Made by a program: the position numbers and the translations under genes | Origin: Thermoleophilia bacterium | Lineage (GTDB): Bacteria > Actinomycetota > Thermoleophilia > RBG-16-64-13 | Length of the DNA: 64,000 nucleotides | Assembly: GCA_026415615.1 (NCBI GenBank) | Contig: JAOAGT010000002.1 | Coordinates: 372,001-436,000 of the forward strand | Reading direction: 5' to 3' | The notes under the pieces: model-generated | Told to the model about the DNA's origin: nothing | What the model saw: only the letters and a program-made list of their open reading frames with translations | Database searches by the model: none | Shown here: one piece after another, positions 1 through 8,823 of the stretch | How the letters are laid out: each line of letters opens with the position of its first letter | Position numbering within the stretch: the stretch's first letter is position 1

Positions 1-182
1 TTATGAGTCTTGAAGACCTCATCGCATCGGCCCGGCAGCAAGGGGTCAAGCTAGTAGCTTGTACCATGAGTATGGACGTTCTGGGGATCGCAAAAGAAGA
101 GCTATTTGATGATATCGAGTACGCAGGGGTGGCCTCTTACTTGGCCGAAGCTGATGAGGCCAACGTGAACTTGTTTATCTGA
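1..182 (+). CDS. DsrE/DsrF/DrsH-like protein, C-terminal part
   Basis: The window opens inside this gene. The visible 59 residues contain the segment LVACTMSMDVLGI, then acidic helices, and end in NVNLFI. This matches the C-terminal half of small DsrE/DsrF/DrsH-like proteins, a fold used for sulfur transfer or thiol chemistry; the Cys in the ACTMSMD segment is the typical conserved thiol. The N-terminus lies outside the window; the in-frame ATG at 3 is probably internal. Physiological role is unknown, and assignment rests on this short motif only. Confidence 0.7.
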   Translation, partial: MSLEDLIASARQQGVKLVACTMSMDVLGIAKEELFDDIEYAGVASYLAEADEANVNLFI

Positions 183-214
183 CCCTTGTTTTTGCCTAGC
201 CCTGCGAGAGCTGC

Positions 215-2467
215 TTAGCTCTGCAGGAGTTCGCGCACCTTTGCCACCAGGGCAGAGGGTGAAAACGGCTTCTGGAGGTACACCACGTCGTTGGGAATCA
301 GTCCTCCCGACTCCGTAAGTCCCTGCGGGTACCCGGAGATAAAAAGCACTCGGAGGCCAGGTCTCGGGCCAGTCAGACGGTCGGCCAACTCCTTTCCGCT
401 CATGTGAGGCATGACCACGTCGGTAATGAGTAGGTCCAACTCTTGCTCGCAGTTATCCGCAATCTGGAGGGCTTCACCCGGGTGGGCGGCCTCAATGACT
501 TTGTAACCGTAGGCTGCCAAGGATCTTGCTATCAGTTGTCTTACCGACCGGTCGTCCTCAACCACTAGTACTGTTCCCGCGCCGCCGAGCTCTACTGGGA
601 CTTCACTGGGGCTTTGTTCTATCCGTCGCTGCTCGCCGGTCTTTGGCAAGTAGACCTTCATGGTCGTCCCTTTACCTGGCTCGCTATAGCACCACACGTA
701 ACCGCCCGCGTTCTTTACAATGCCATAAACGGTGGAGAGCCCAAGGCCAGTCCCCACCCCTGCCTTCTTGGTGGTAAAGAAGGGGTCAAAAATGCGCTCT
801 TGGACGTCTCTACTCATTCCGATACCCGTGTCTGTTACGGAGACTACGGCATATTCTCCCGGGCGCGGGTTTGTTATCCCGTGTGCTTTGAAGTAGGCCA
901 GATCGAGGTCTGCATTGTCTGTTTCGATCGTAAGTGTGCCTCCGTCCTCCATTGCATCTCGGGCATTGGTGACAAGATTTAGAAGAATTTGGTCGAGGTG
1001 GCTGATATCAATGAGCACCGGGTGTACTACTGGTGCTAGCACGACGTGGAGCTCAATATTTTCGGGCAGCAGCCGCCGCAACATTGTCTCTGCTTGGGTT
1101 ATGTGTTCATTTAGGTCTATGACAGCGGGTTCAAGCGGCCCGCGTCTGGCAAAGGTTAGGAGCTGCCGGGTGAGTCGAGCTCCTCGTTCGGCTGCGCCGT
1201 GTATGTCTTCCAGGTAGGAACGAACGTGACTGCTCGGGTCTGTTTCGAGGAGGGCCATCTCGGCGTTGCCGATGATGGCAGTCAGAAGATTGTTAAAGTC
1301 GTGCGCAATGCCTCCGGCGAGAGTTCCGACGGCCTCCAGCTTTTGTGCTTGCCTCAGTTGCTCCTCTAAAGCTTTGTGCTCGGTTATGTCCTCGTATAGA
1401 CCGAGAACGCCGATTATCTCGCCGTCTTGTTTTTTCAGCGGCAGTTTGCTTGTGCGAAGCCAGGCCGTACTCCCGTTGGGGCGGGTCTGGGGCTCCTCGT
1501 ATCCGATCTTGGGAATGCCTGTTCTCATCACTTCTTGGTCGTCGGCGCGGTAGAGCTCGGCCTGGTCTTTCCAGCCCATGTCGAAATCTGTCTTGCCCAG
1601 CATCTGCTCGGGAGACGAAACGCCGGCGTCAAGTGCGAAGGGAAGGTTGCAGCCCAAGTACTTGCTCTCGCGATCTTTCCAGAAAATTCTCACCGGCACC
1701 GTATCAAGCACGAGCCGGAGTAGCTCGCGGGATTCGTAGAGCTCTTCTTCAACCCGTTTTTGCTCGGTAATGTCGCGGAAGATAATAAGGTAACAATCTT
1801 CATCGTCCCAGTCAGTGTGGGCGATTCGCATGCCCAGTGTGGTTTGTCCCCTGTCGTCAGGCGCGCTTGTCAGCTCAAGCTGCGACCTGTGCACAGCATG
1901 CTCAGCGAGAACATCTGTGTCTGCACGTTGGAGAAAGGAGGCGATGATGGGAAGGTAGGGCTCGCTGGCCCGGTTTCTAAAGAGAATGTCTCTCTGGTTG
2001 GAGACTACGACTATGCTGTGCAGTGCGTTGTCGAGGACGTTCTGAAGAGCTTGCCGCCTACGCTCGGCCTGCTGCAGCGCTTTTGCCGTTACACAGGCGC
2101 GACGGATGGCAAAGGGCAGTTGGGCGAGTTGCGCGGGCGTCTTTGACACGCAATCCGCAGCGCCTTTCTGCAACGCTTCCCTTGCAACACTCTCCGACCA
2201 GGTTGGTGTGACAACGACGACAGGAATTTGCGGGCAGTGCTGCTTGATAACACCAAGTATCTCAAGCTCCTTAAGGCCGAAAGTGCTGGCATTGGCTAGA
2301 ACGATGTCAAAGTCGGCAGTGCAAAGCAGGTCTTCGAAGTTTGTGCGATCCTGTGCTCCAAGAAAGGTGAAGCCTGAGGTTTCGCTTGTGAGAATGCGCC
2401 TAATCTGTTCGTGATCTTGCCAGCTATCACTGGCGTAAAGCACCCTAATCGTGTCGTTGTCGTTCAT
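215..2467 (-). CDS. Hybrid sensor histidine kinase, receiver-PAS-PAS-kinase-receiver
   Basis: A 750-residue cytoplasmic phosphorelay kinase with no membrane segment. The order is: receiver-like domain (about 5-125), a PAS-like region (about 140-235, ending in FRDITEQKR), a PAS/PAC domain (about 245-365, ending in YEDITEHK), a HisKA helix with phospho-acceptor H389 in GGIAHDFNN, a HATPase domain with N, DTGIG and GTGLGLS boxes (about 480-610), and a C-terminal receiver with D683 in ITDVVMP and K733 in QKPF. The N-terminal receiver has N59 where the acceptor Asp is expected, so it is probably a pseudo-receiver, although K109 is kept. The HisKA/HATPase pattern is that of the NtrB/FixL-like soluble kinases. 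No partner response regulator is adjacent, and the signal is unknown. Confidence 0.9.
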   Translation of the reverse strand: MNDNDTIRVLYASDSWQDHEQIRRILTSETSGFTFLGAQDRTNFEDLLCTADFDIVLANASTFGLKELEILGVIKQHCPQIPVVVVTPTWSESVAREALQKGAADCVSKTPAQLAQLPFAIRRACVTAKALQQAERRRQALQNVLDNALHSIVVVSNQRDILFRNRASEPYLPIIASFLQRADTDVLAEHAVHRSQLELTSAPDDRGQTTLGMRIAHTDWDDEDCYLIIFRDITEQKRVEEELYESRELLRLVLDTVPVRIFWKDRESKYLGCNLPFALDAGVSSPEQMLGKTDFDMGWKDQAELYRADDQEVMRTGIPKIGYEEPQTRPNGSTAWLRTSKLPLKKQDGEIIGVLGLYEDITEHKALEEQLRQAQKLEAVGTLAGGIAHDFNNLLTAIIGNAEMALLETDPSSHVRSYLEDIHGAAERGARLTRQLLTFARRGPLEPAVIDLNEHITQAETMLRRLLPENIELHVVLAPVVHPVLIDISHLDQILLNLVTNARDAMEDGGTLTIETDNADLDLAYFKAHGITNPRPGEYAVVSVTDTGIGMSRDVQERIFDPFFTTKKAGVGTGLGLSTVYGIVKNAGGYVWCYSEPGKGTTMKVYLPKTGEQRRIEQSPSEVPVELGGAGTVLVVEDDRSVRQLIARSLAAYGYKVIEAAHPGEALQIADNCEQELDLLITDVVMPHMSGKELADRLTGPRPGLRVLFISGYPQGLTESGGLIPNDVVYLQKPFSPSALVAKVRELLQS

Positions 2468-2717
2468 GTTGGTCTATGTCTAGGTCGCGCCCTTTCGTCT
2501 GCATAACATTAATGCAGAAATGCATCACAAGTTCTATCGGTTTGTAACGTGGCTTCTTTTAGTTCGGGATGGTGTCACGTCTACAGACTGGGACCAGTGG
2601 GACGTTTGGGGCAAGAGGTCTATGCCTTGCGAGGACACAGACCAGGTCTGTTTCGCGCACACATTCACCGGGCTTGCCATACAGCCGCCGTGCCGTGATT
2701 GCTAGCGACGGACGCAT
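2468..2717. other. Noncoding stretch between the hybrid kinase and the integrated element
   Basis: No convincing gene. Just upstream of the kinase start lies an inverted repeat, CTGCAT (2499-2504), seven bases, ATGCAG (2512-2517), followed by ATGCAT at 2520-2525. It could be an operator or part of the kinase promoter, but this is only suggestive. The rest shows nothing recognisable and leads into the left end of the integrated element. Confidence 0.4.
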
Positions 2718-2773
2718 AGGCGGAGGGGGCGGGATTCGAACCCGCGAGACCTTGCGGCCTGCCGGTTTTCAAG
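2718..2773 (-). repeat. attL: 56-bp tRNA-Ser 3' fragment
   Basis: Exact copy of 13629-13684. It contains the T-arm, variable arm and 3' half of the anticodon stem-loop of tRNA-Ser(TGA), and stops just after the anticodon. The sequence after 2773 does not continue the tRNA. It is therefore the displaced 3' half of the original target gene, marking the left attachment site. Confidence 0.9.
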
Positions 2774-3196
2774 TTCGAAACCCGCCGTTTCGTCCTGTAT
2801 CAACGAGTACCGAATTGTAGCCCCTTTGCAGGGAAAACTCCTCTCGTTCATACCAGATAGTACCGTCAAAATCTGTCTCTTGCAAACGCGTACGTTTGCA
2901 AATCGAGGGCAACCAGAGGCCCGGAGTCCTCCCGCGAAGAGCAACCTAGACGGCCTAGTCCGACAGCCGAGAAAGGAGCGACCATGTACGACTGTCCGCA
3001 CAGGACTGATAACCACTGCTGTGTCCGTGGCTGTCTTGGCATTCCGATGAAACGGGGGTGTCTGATCAAAGCGGGCTATCAGGTGCTAGAATCGCGCCAA
3101 GAAGGACTGACGACGTGCTCAGCCCCAGTGGCGGGGTCGCGGTTTCCACGATGGCCCTAGCGGCTACTCTCAGAAGCGGTGAACCAGAAGGGGACT
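2774..3196. promoter_or_regulatory. Left element end with candidate integrase arm sites
   Basis: No gene is recognised. The stretch holds an inverted repeat TTGCAAACG (2880-2888), CGTA, CGTTTGCAA (2893-2901), overlapping a 19-mer at 2894-2912 that matches 13553-13571 at 17 of 19 positions. Two copies of one sequence, one near each att core, are what arm-type integrase binding sites look like. The remainder up to the lipoprotein start is probably its promoter region. Confidence 0.45.
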
Positions 3197-4219
3197 ATGA
3201 GAGCGCTTGCAATCGTTGCTTTGACCATGGTGGTGTTTCTTGCTGCGTGCGGATCTACGGCAACGGAGGGAGAAACCTCAACCTCTGCGCCGCCAGCCAC
3301 AAGCAGTGGGCCAGGACCGACCACAGCTCCATCTGAACCAGTCTCGGGTGCTACCAGCTCCTCTGCAAACACTGGCCTTGAGGATTACAAGAAAGCTGTA
3401 AAGGAATGGCGTGAGAAATATGTGCCCAAGATTGAAGACGCCATGGCTTTCCTGGACTCCCTTGACAACCCGCTCGCAGCTACAGATGAACAGGTTGAGG
3501 CCGCCGAAGACCTCGCAACGCTGACCAAGGAATCCGCCTCGGCGTTTGGCGGTATCAAGCCACCTGTCGAAGCAGCGTCGGCTCACAATGATTACCTGAC
3601 GGCACTCGAGGCCTTTGCAGCAGGCTTTGAGCAATTCTCCGAGGGCCTCAAGAAGAAGAGCTTTGAAGATGTGGCGGAGGCCTTAGCCACTTTAGCTTCG
3701 GCCTCTGAGAATGGAGAAGACGCCCGGGCCCGTCTTGAGTCGGTCCTAGGAATGTCGCCAGGTCCTGGTACAGCTGCGACCATCGCGAGTCTCGGCTCGA
3801 GGAAGAACCCGATCCCGTTTGGCGCAACAGCCCAGGTCGGAGACTGGGTGGTCAAGGTGGTTGACTTCAAGCCTGATGCCACACAGCTAATCCTGAAGGA
3901 AAACCAGTTTAACGAACCGCCGAAGGCAGGCCAGCAGTACGTGCTCGTCAGACTTGAAGCCACATATGCTGGCAAGGAGTCTGGGACATTCTGGGTCGAC
4001 ATGTCATGTCGCTTCCTGGGCAACAAAGGGAACACATTTAAAACTGCCACCGTGGTCGCCCCTGATGAGATCTCCGATGCGGGCGAGGCTTTCGAAGGGG
4101 CTTCTGTTTCTGGCAATTTGGTCTTCAGTGTCGATAGCGATCAAGTCGCCGGAGGGCTACTCCTGCTGGAACCTAGCTTCTCGTTTGACGAGGAGCGGGT
4201 TTTCTTTGTCCTAGAATGA
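3197..4219 (+). CDS. Predicted lipoprotein with DUF4352-like domain
   Basis: The start at 3197 is preferred because AGAAGGGG lies just upstream and the product then begins with a proper lipoprotein signal: Met-Arg, a hydrophobic stretch and a lipobox LAAC. After lipidation at that Cys the protein has a Ser/Thr/Pro/Gly-rich spacer, an alpha-helical region (mature residues about 40-175), and a C-terminal beta-rich domain beginning near FGATAQVGDWVVKV. That domain includes KAGQQYVLVRLEATY and ends in an F/V-rich strand, which is the layout of DUF4352 immunoglobulin-like domains on actinobacterial lipoproteins. It should be outside the membrane. Function is unknown; it is cargo of the integrated element. 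An ATG 18 bases upstream is also in frame. Confidence 0.75.
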   Translation: MRALAIVALTMVVFLAACGSTATEGETSTSAPPATSSGPGPTTAPSEPVSGATSSSANTGLEDYKKAVKEWREKYVPKIEDAMAFLDSLDNPLAATDEQVEAAEDLATLTKESASAFGGIKPPVEAASAHNDYLTALEAFAAGFEQFSEGLKKKSFEDVAEALATLASASENGEDARARLESVLGMSPGPGTAATIASLGSRKNPIPFGATAQVGDWVVKVVDFKPDATQLILKENQFNEPPKAGQQYVLVRLEATYAGKESGTFWVDMSCRFLGNKGNTFKTATVVAPDEISDAGEAFEGASVSGNLVFSVDSDQVAGGLLLLEPSFSFDEERVFFVLE

Positions 4220-4654
4220 AAAGACCCACGACAGAGAAAGGCTACTCCAAGGCCCTCCCAGAATCTCGAAGGGCACAAGCGGGGCTCAAGGGCTTGAACC
4301 CTTGGTCCCGTTTCTTTTGGACTTTTGCCTGTAAATGTCAACACTAGGAGGGGGCGAAGTATGCTCCAGTGACGCCTCGTTATAAACCGCTCGTTGGCAA
4401 GATGTTGGCAGAGAGTATGGTCTGCCGAAGACTAGTCGACGCGGCATCTGGAAGAGAGGCTCAAAGCCAGCCTTCCTAAGAAGAATGATTCCCGGGCCAG
4501 GGGCTAGCCAACGAAGAAGCGACAAAGGAGTCTCTCTGTGGAAATCTCGGCTAGCTACCGCCCCGAAAACAACGTCTCGAAACAGCAGAACCGAAGACTC
4601 CACGCTACGGTCTTAGGACCATAAGTGAACAACATGAGAGTGACTGACGTTTGA
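4220..4654. other. Noncoding stretch between two convergent cargo genes
   Basis: No gene is supported here. A short stem CAAGGG/CCCTTG lies around 4287-4303, downstream of the lipoprotein gene, and is followed by a T-rich tract (4311-4327). It could be a weak terminator for that gene. Nothing else is recognised. Confidence 0.4.
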
Positions 4655-5980
4655 CTAGTGACTCTTTACATAGTCGTACAGCGCCATGTAAGCCACCTCC
4701 TCGGCTCGCCAAGCACGCTCGTCGGCAAGCACGTTCTCCTCAGTGAACGTCAGCGCCAATTTCGACTCAGCCTCTAGTAGATTGCGGAGACACCCCACCC
4801 ATGCCGTATGCAGGATTCGCAATGAACCAGATTCTGGCACGGGAACGTCTTCGGCTGCTCTCAGCAGTTCACTAAGCTCGCTGGTAACGAGGTACTTTGC
4901 ACCCGGTGGCTTGTTCCCGCCTTGTCTAGACCACTCCTCCCACTTGGAATTCGCAGTATCTATTAGGTTGTTTCGCATATCATTTAATGAGGCAAGCGCC
5001 AGCAAATACTCGTAGGACACAGCCATCTCAGTCGTTGCGGTGGTAGTACTTGATACCCGAGCGCTTGACCAGACCGCCCCGCCGTGTGTGGTGGCCGTAG
5101 CTTGCGCGCTGTGGGTTCGCGTAGTAGTGGTCACGGCATACTGGTTGTTCACTGGCTTGTGAGGCCCGGTTGCTGCTTGTACAACCAGCACAACGAACGC
5201 TATGAGCGCTGCCAAGACGGCCCAACGTTTGAGTACACCCACCAACACAGGGCGGCCCCTGAGAGTGCGCTCTAGCACAGGGTCACGGGGCACTGGCTCT
5301 GTGAGACCCTTACGGCCTGAGTAGTAACTACGCACGTTTTCCAGCGCGTAAAGAATCGTGGCAAAGAATGAGATGGTGCCAAACCAACCCCAGCTAAGAT
5401 TCGAAATCTGCATGCGGCGATAGATGCCAGTTGAACAAGACCGACACAGTCTCCCCTCGAATTCACGCACACTCCTGAAGAGCAGGAAGCCCTTGTTGCT
5501 CCGGAATTTGAAGAAACCAGTCGGGGATCGCCCGCAAATCTCACAGGTGTCGCTTGCGCTTTCCCTAGGGTAATGTTGTGCCAGGTGCTCGGCCATATCT
5601 GCGAGGTTGGTCGAGGGATTCCCACAGATTGGGCAAACAAGTGACTCAAGACTTGAATCGTATTCCCGACGACGGTCGGGGTCGCCCAGCACCTCGTAAG
5701 CTATGTTTACTCGTTTTGCCTCTTCCTCCCGGCCTGGATTGAGATCCGGATGAACCTGTTTAATCCTCTTGAGGTAGGCGTCACGAATCTCAGCAGCCGT
5801 GGCTGTCTTGTCAACTCCAAGAACAGAGTAGTAATCGACAAAGGTACTGTTGTGCCGCTTGCCAGTGTGTTCATTGGCTCCTGCACTGGAGCGCAAAGGG
5901 CGTAGCTTCCCACACTTAACACACCGATATGCATATGGACTGTTCAGGCACCCGCAGTTAAGACAGACCCATTCCGCCAT
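4655..5980 (-). CDS. Zinc-ribbon/J-domain membrane protein
   Basis: A 441-residue protein with four parts. Residues 2-28 are a RanBP2-like zinc ribbon (WVCLNCGCLN then RCVKCGKLRP). Residues about 48-115 form a J domain with the diagnostic HPD motif (KQVHPDLNPG) and the usual ending LGDPDRRREYD. Next come Cys/His-rich segments (CPICG...HLAQHY; CEICGRS; CRSC) and then one clear transmembrane helix at about 255-275 (AALIAFVVLVVQAA). The C-terminal 160 residues are presumably extracytoplasmic and start with a Thr/Ser-rich linker. The J domain would stimulate a DnaK ATPase and localise it at the membrane. The gene is apparently intact, with a TAG stop, unlike several others in the element. The substrate is unknown. 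Confidence 0.8.
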   Translation of the reverse strand: MAEWVCLNCGCLNSPYAYRCVKCGKLRPLRSSAGANEHTGKRHNSTFVDYYSVLGVDKTATAAEIRDAYLKRIKQVHPDLNPGREEEAKRVNIAYEVLGDPDRRREYDSSLESLVCPICGNPSTNLADMAEHLAQHYPRESASDTCEICGRSPTGFFKFRSNKGFLLFRSVREFEGRLCRSCSTGIYRRMQISNLSWGWFGTISFFATILYALENVRSYYSGRKGLTEPVPRDPVLERTLRGRPVLVGVLKRWAVLAALIAFVVLVVQAATGPHKPVNNQYAVTTTTRTHSAQATATTHGGAVWSSARVSSTTTATTEMAVSYEYLLALASLNDMRNNLIDTANSKWEEWSRQGGNKPPGAKYLVTSELSELLRAAEDVPVPESGSLRILHTAWVGCLRNLLEAESKLALTFTEENVLADERAWRAEEVAYMALYDYVKSH

Positions 5981-6142
5981 CTATGACTCTCCGACGAATT
6001 TGGCAACGCGCGCTTCCTTGGAAATGAACGTCCTAGCGTAGCCGCGTATATGCGAGCCCCAGAATCCCCAAACTCCAGCAATAATAGGAAAGTCCTCAAG
6101 CATGCTCAAGGACCTAGATTGGGAACATTCGCCATCATCTGG
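5981..6142 (-). CDS. Possible small protein upstream of the DnaJ-like gene
   Basis: An open frame of about 53 codons whose TAG stop abuts the ATG of the J-domain gene, so the two could be translationally coupled. The product would contain a short apolar, Trp-rich stretch (FPIIAGVWGFWG). The ribosome-binding site is poor and no family is recognised, so this may be chance. The remaining bases between 6143 and 6339 show nothing recognisable. Confidence 0.25.
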   Translation of the reverse strand, partial: PDDGECSQSRSLSMLEDFPIIAGVWGFWGSHIRGYARTFISKEARVAKFVGES

Positions 6143-6339
6143 CATTCCTGGCTGGCACACCAGCGAGCGCGGCGAGGGAGCAGCGCGGTGCAGACCAAAC
6201 TGGTTGGTTAGACCACTCGCGGCAACAAGTCTGCGAAAGCGGATTTGCCACAAATCTCATCCAAAGCAGATGGCGTCCCCCGACGTGGTGTAACAGGAAG
6301 TCGTTGAGAGCGTTGGCTCCCAAGAAGAGGAGAGCCATC

Positions 6340-7757
6340 GGGTGTTCTCGTAGGTATTGGTGACAAACCTGTACCTACGAGGGAGGACACCACGATGGCC
6401 GATTCCATTGTCACCCCCAAGGAGCTGCTTGAGCAAGCTGGACGCGGGCGGCGAGTTCGACTTCTTCCGCGAAGCCCTGCTGAGTGTGCTTCGGGAGATC
6501 ATGGAGATCGAGGTTGAGGCCAAGACCGGCGCCCCACACGGTGAGCGCAGTCCCGAGCGTCTCTGCCGGCGCAACGGCTATCGGGATCGTCCCCTGGACA
6601 CCCGGTTGGGCTCGCTGCTTCTGCCCATCCCCAAGCTCCGGGAAGGCAGCTATTTCCCCAGCTTCCTGAGCCCTGGAGGCGCAGCGAGGAGGCGCTTCTT
6701 GCCGTGATTGCCCGGGCCTATGTGAAGGGCGTCTTCACCCGCAAGTTGGAGGCCTTGGTGGTGGCGATGGGGCTGGAGGGTATGTCCAAGAGCGAGGTCT
6801 CCCGTATCTGCGCGCGCCTGGACGAGCAGGTCGAGGTCTTCCGCATGAGACCCCTCCTCGGTCGTTACCCCTACCTGTGGCTGGATGCCACCTACGAGAA
6901 GGTGCCGGACGACTCCGGCCGGGTGGTGTCCATGGCCCTGGTCGCGGCCTACGGGGTGGCGGAGACCGGCGAACGGGAGGTCGTCGGCCTGGAGGTGTGC
7001 AGGAGCGAGGACTTGCGCCTTCTGGCGGGGGTTTCTCTCCGGCCTGATCTCCCGCGGTCTTTCCGGGGTGGTCCTGGTGGTCTCCGATGCTCACAACGGA
7101 CTGAAGCGGGCGATTCAGGGGGTCTTTCTGGGAGCCAGCTGGCAAAGATGCCGGGTGTACTTCCTTAGGAACTTGCTGACCCTGGTGCCGAGAGATGGTC
7201 AAGGCATGGTGCTTGCGGCCGTTAGGCTCGTCTTCCAGCAGCCGGATAAGACCCGGGCCAAAGAGGAGCTCGGAGCTCTCGCCGATCGCCCGGCGGAACG
7301 GTTGCCGCGGGTCTCTGCGGCACTGCTTGGGGCCGAGGAGGAGATCCTGGCCCACATGGAGTTCCCACAAGAGCACTGGCGGCAGATCTCCTCCACCAAT
7401 CCGCTCGGGCGCCTAAACAAGGAGATCAACCGCCGCACCCGGGTGGTGGGCATCTTCCCCGACGAGAAGAGCCTCATTCGCCTGATCGGGGCGGTCCCCT
7501 GCGAGCAGAACGACGAATGGATGGTGGGCCGCCGGTACATGAGCCGGCACTCGCTGGCCCGTATCTATCAAACCGCGACAGCGGAGATAGAAGGAGAGGT
7601 CACCCAGGCTGTTGCCATCTCTGTGCACTATGCCGCGGAGCAGGCTGTCCCGGATGTGAGGGATACGGCTACATCTTCTCTGATATGGACAAACGCTATG
7701 CAAGAAGAATCAACTTGCTCAAACAACTGCTTGAGGAATCGGCAGAAGACAGAGTGA
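6340..7757 (+). pseudogene. IS256 (Mutator)-family transposase remnant, three frameshifts
   Basis: The reading frame starts at 6395 (RBS GGAGGA) with MADSIVTPKELLEQA and shifts frame near 6438, near 6670 and near 7035. Joined, the pieces give a nearly full-length DDE transposase. Present are the N-terminal EFDFFREALLSVLREIME region, the first catalytic Asp in WLDATYEKV, the second in VSDAHNGLK, and the C-terminal block NPLGRLNKEINRRTRVVG followed by EQNDEWMVGRRYMS. The left IS end probably lies near 6340 (GGGTGTTCTCGTAGG). A 9-bp inverted repeat (6348-6356 with 6372-6380) sits between that end and the start codon. No matching right end was found, so the copy also seems truncated. It should be inactive without a helper transposase. 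Confidence 0.85.
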
Positions 7758-8512
7758 AGTTTTTCAAGGGCAGCTGTGAACAAGAGAGTACTTGACTAGA
7801 GCACTTCCTGCCTTGCATCACGTCCCTGCACGAAGCTCTCCGATGTACTCGGGGGCAGGCTATCTAGCTGCTGCCGAGGAAATCGCGGCCACAGCTACGG
7901 TCAGGGGCGTGTGACGCTGATGACCGGCACGTCGCCCCAACACCAGCAATGGCCGGAGTCACATGAAACACGCCGCCCGGCTCTCCACCAAGACGAGGGG
8001 CTGCTGTGATGACCACGGGACATGAAGTCTATTGTGGGCTGTTACACGGGCTCGAGCGCGGAAAACGGACCACCCGGACTCTGCAGGAGCGCCTCACATC
8101 GGTATTACCCGCGCACGAGCACATCCGAGCGGCCGGTATCGCGGAGCCGAGAACCCAAGACTCGCAAGTTGACAGTCCCGCCGAGGACGTCCGTTAGTGT
8201 CTGCCTCATTCTGAACAATCGGAAGGTGGCCGGCCGTGAAACAGACCCGTGCCACATGCTGGTTGAACTAGCCGGTGACGGCGTATCGGCAGCCACCACC
8301 CAGTTCAAGCCCGACGGGCCCAGCTCCGCTGAAGACCCGATCCCACCCGGTCCCAAGTCAGCGCTCGGAAGACTTTGGGCACCCGCACGGGCCCTTGGAG
8401 AGCTCGGCGCGGTTCCGCGCCCGAGACCTCGAAACCCGTACGCAGCCGGGGCTGCTATGCCCCCGCCCCAGAAAGAAGCTGGAGGGGGTCATCTCCCTGG
8501 GGTTAAACCTCG
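7758..8512. other. About 750 bases without a recognisable gene
   Basis: Open frames exist on both strands, as expected at high GC, but none has a good start signal or a recognisable product. The stretch probably includes sequence left by decay of the IS copy and its insertion site. Nothing else is seen. Confidence 0.4.
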
Positions 8513-8531
8513 AAAAAAGGGCTAAAAGCCC
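8513..8531 (-). terminator. Intrinsic terminator, leftward
   Basis: On the minus strand the stem GGGCT/AGCCC with a three-base loop is followed directly by a run of six T. It lies downstream of the leftward HTH/primase/cysteine-rich gene series and would end that transcript. Confidence 0.7.
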
Positions 8532-8601
8532 CTGATTTTGAGGAGGGTACAAAAATGTATTGCTACCACTTTCTAAGCCGTCATAGGCTCACGATCGGGC
8601 C

Positions 8602-8823
8602 TTAGACCTGCCTTCGTGTGGGTTTGCGCAGAAGCTCTGGCGTGGACGGATTCTTGCCGAAGCGGTAGGGCTACAGTGAGCATGTCTGCTCACAGGGGCA
8701 GTCACGAACCGCCGCGTACTCGGGGCCGAACTCCACGCTACTTCCGCAGCACTCAAGACAGAACAGACGAATGGCGTCCAGGGGATTCCGGGCCGGTTTA
8801 TGCTTGGAGTAAGGCACACTCAT
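8602..8823 (-). pseudogene. Small Cys-rich element protein interrupted by an amber codon
   Basis: Start at 8823 (ATG, RBS GAGAGG eight bases upstream). The frame reads KHKPARNPLDAIRLFCLECC, then a VRDCPCEQTCSL segment, meets TAG at 8671-8673, and continues in the same frame with PYRFGKNPSTPELLRK to TAA at 8602. The Cys pattern followed by DCP, CxL, a Trp and PYR-GxNP is typical of short phage and plasmid proteins. The expected residue at the amber is Trp, so TGG to TAG is a single transition. The 26-base overlap with the upstream replication gene suggests one operon. It could be a pseudogene or a readthrough case; function of the family is unknown to me. Confidence 0.6.

Noticed and set aside
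2718-2773. A second tRNA-Ser gene.
   Set aside because: Only the 3' part to the anticodon loop is present and the following bases do not pair; it is the att remnant.
4280-4310. A GGGTTCAAGCCC-like sequence on the minus strand resembling a tRNA or tmRNA T-arm.
   Set aside because: No acceptor stem, D-arm or anticodon arm can be formed around it; treated as a short chance hairpin.
8006-8525. Overlapping open frames of 60-170 codons on both strands in the spacer left of the Cys-rich gene.
   Set aside because: No ribosome-binding sites, biased Arg/Pro/Ala composition typical of noncoding frames at high GC, and no recognisable motif.
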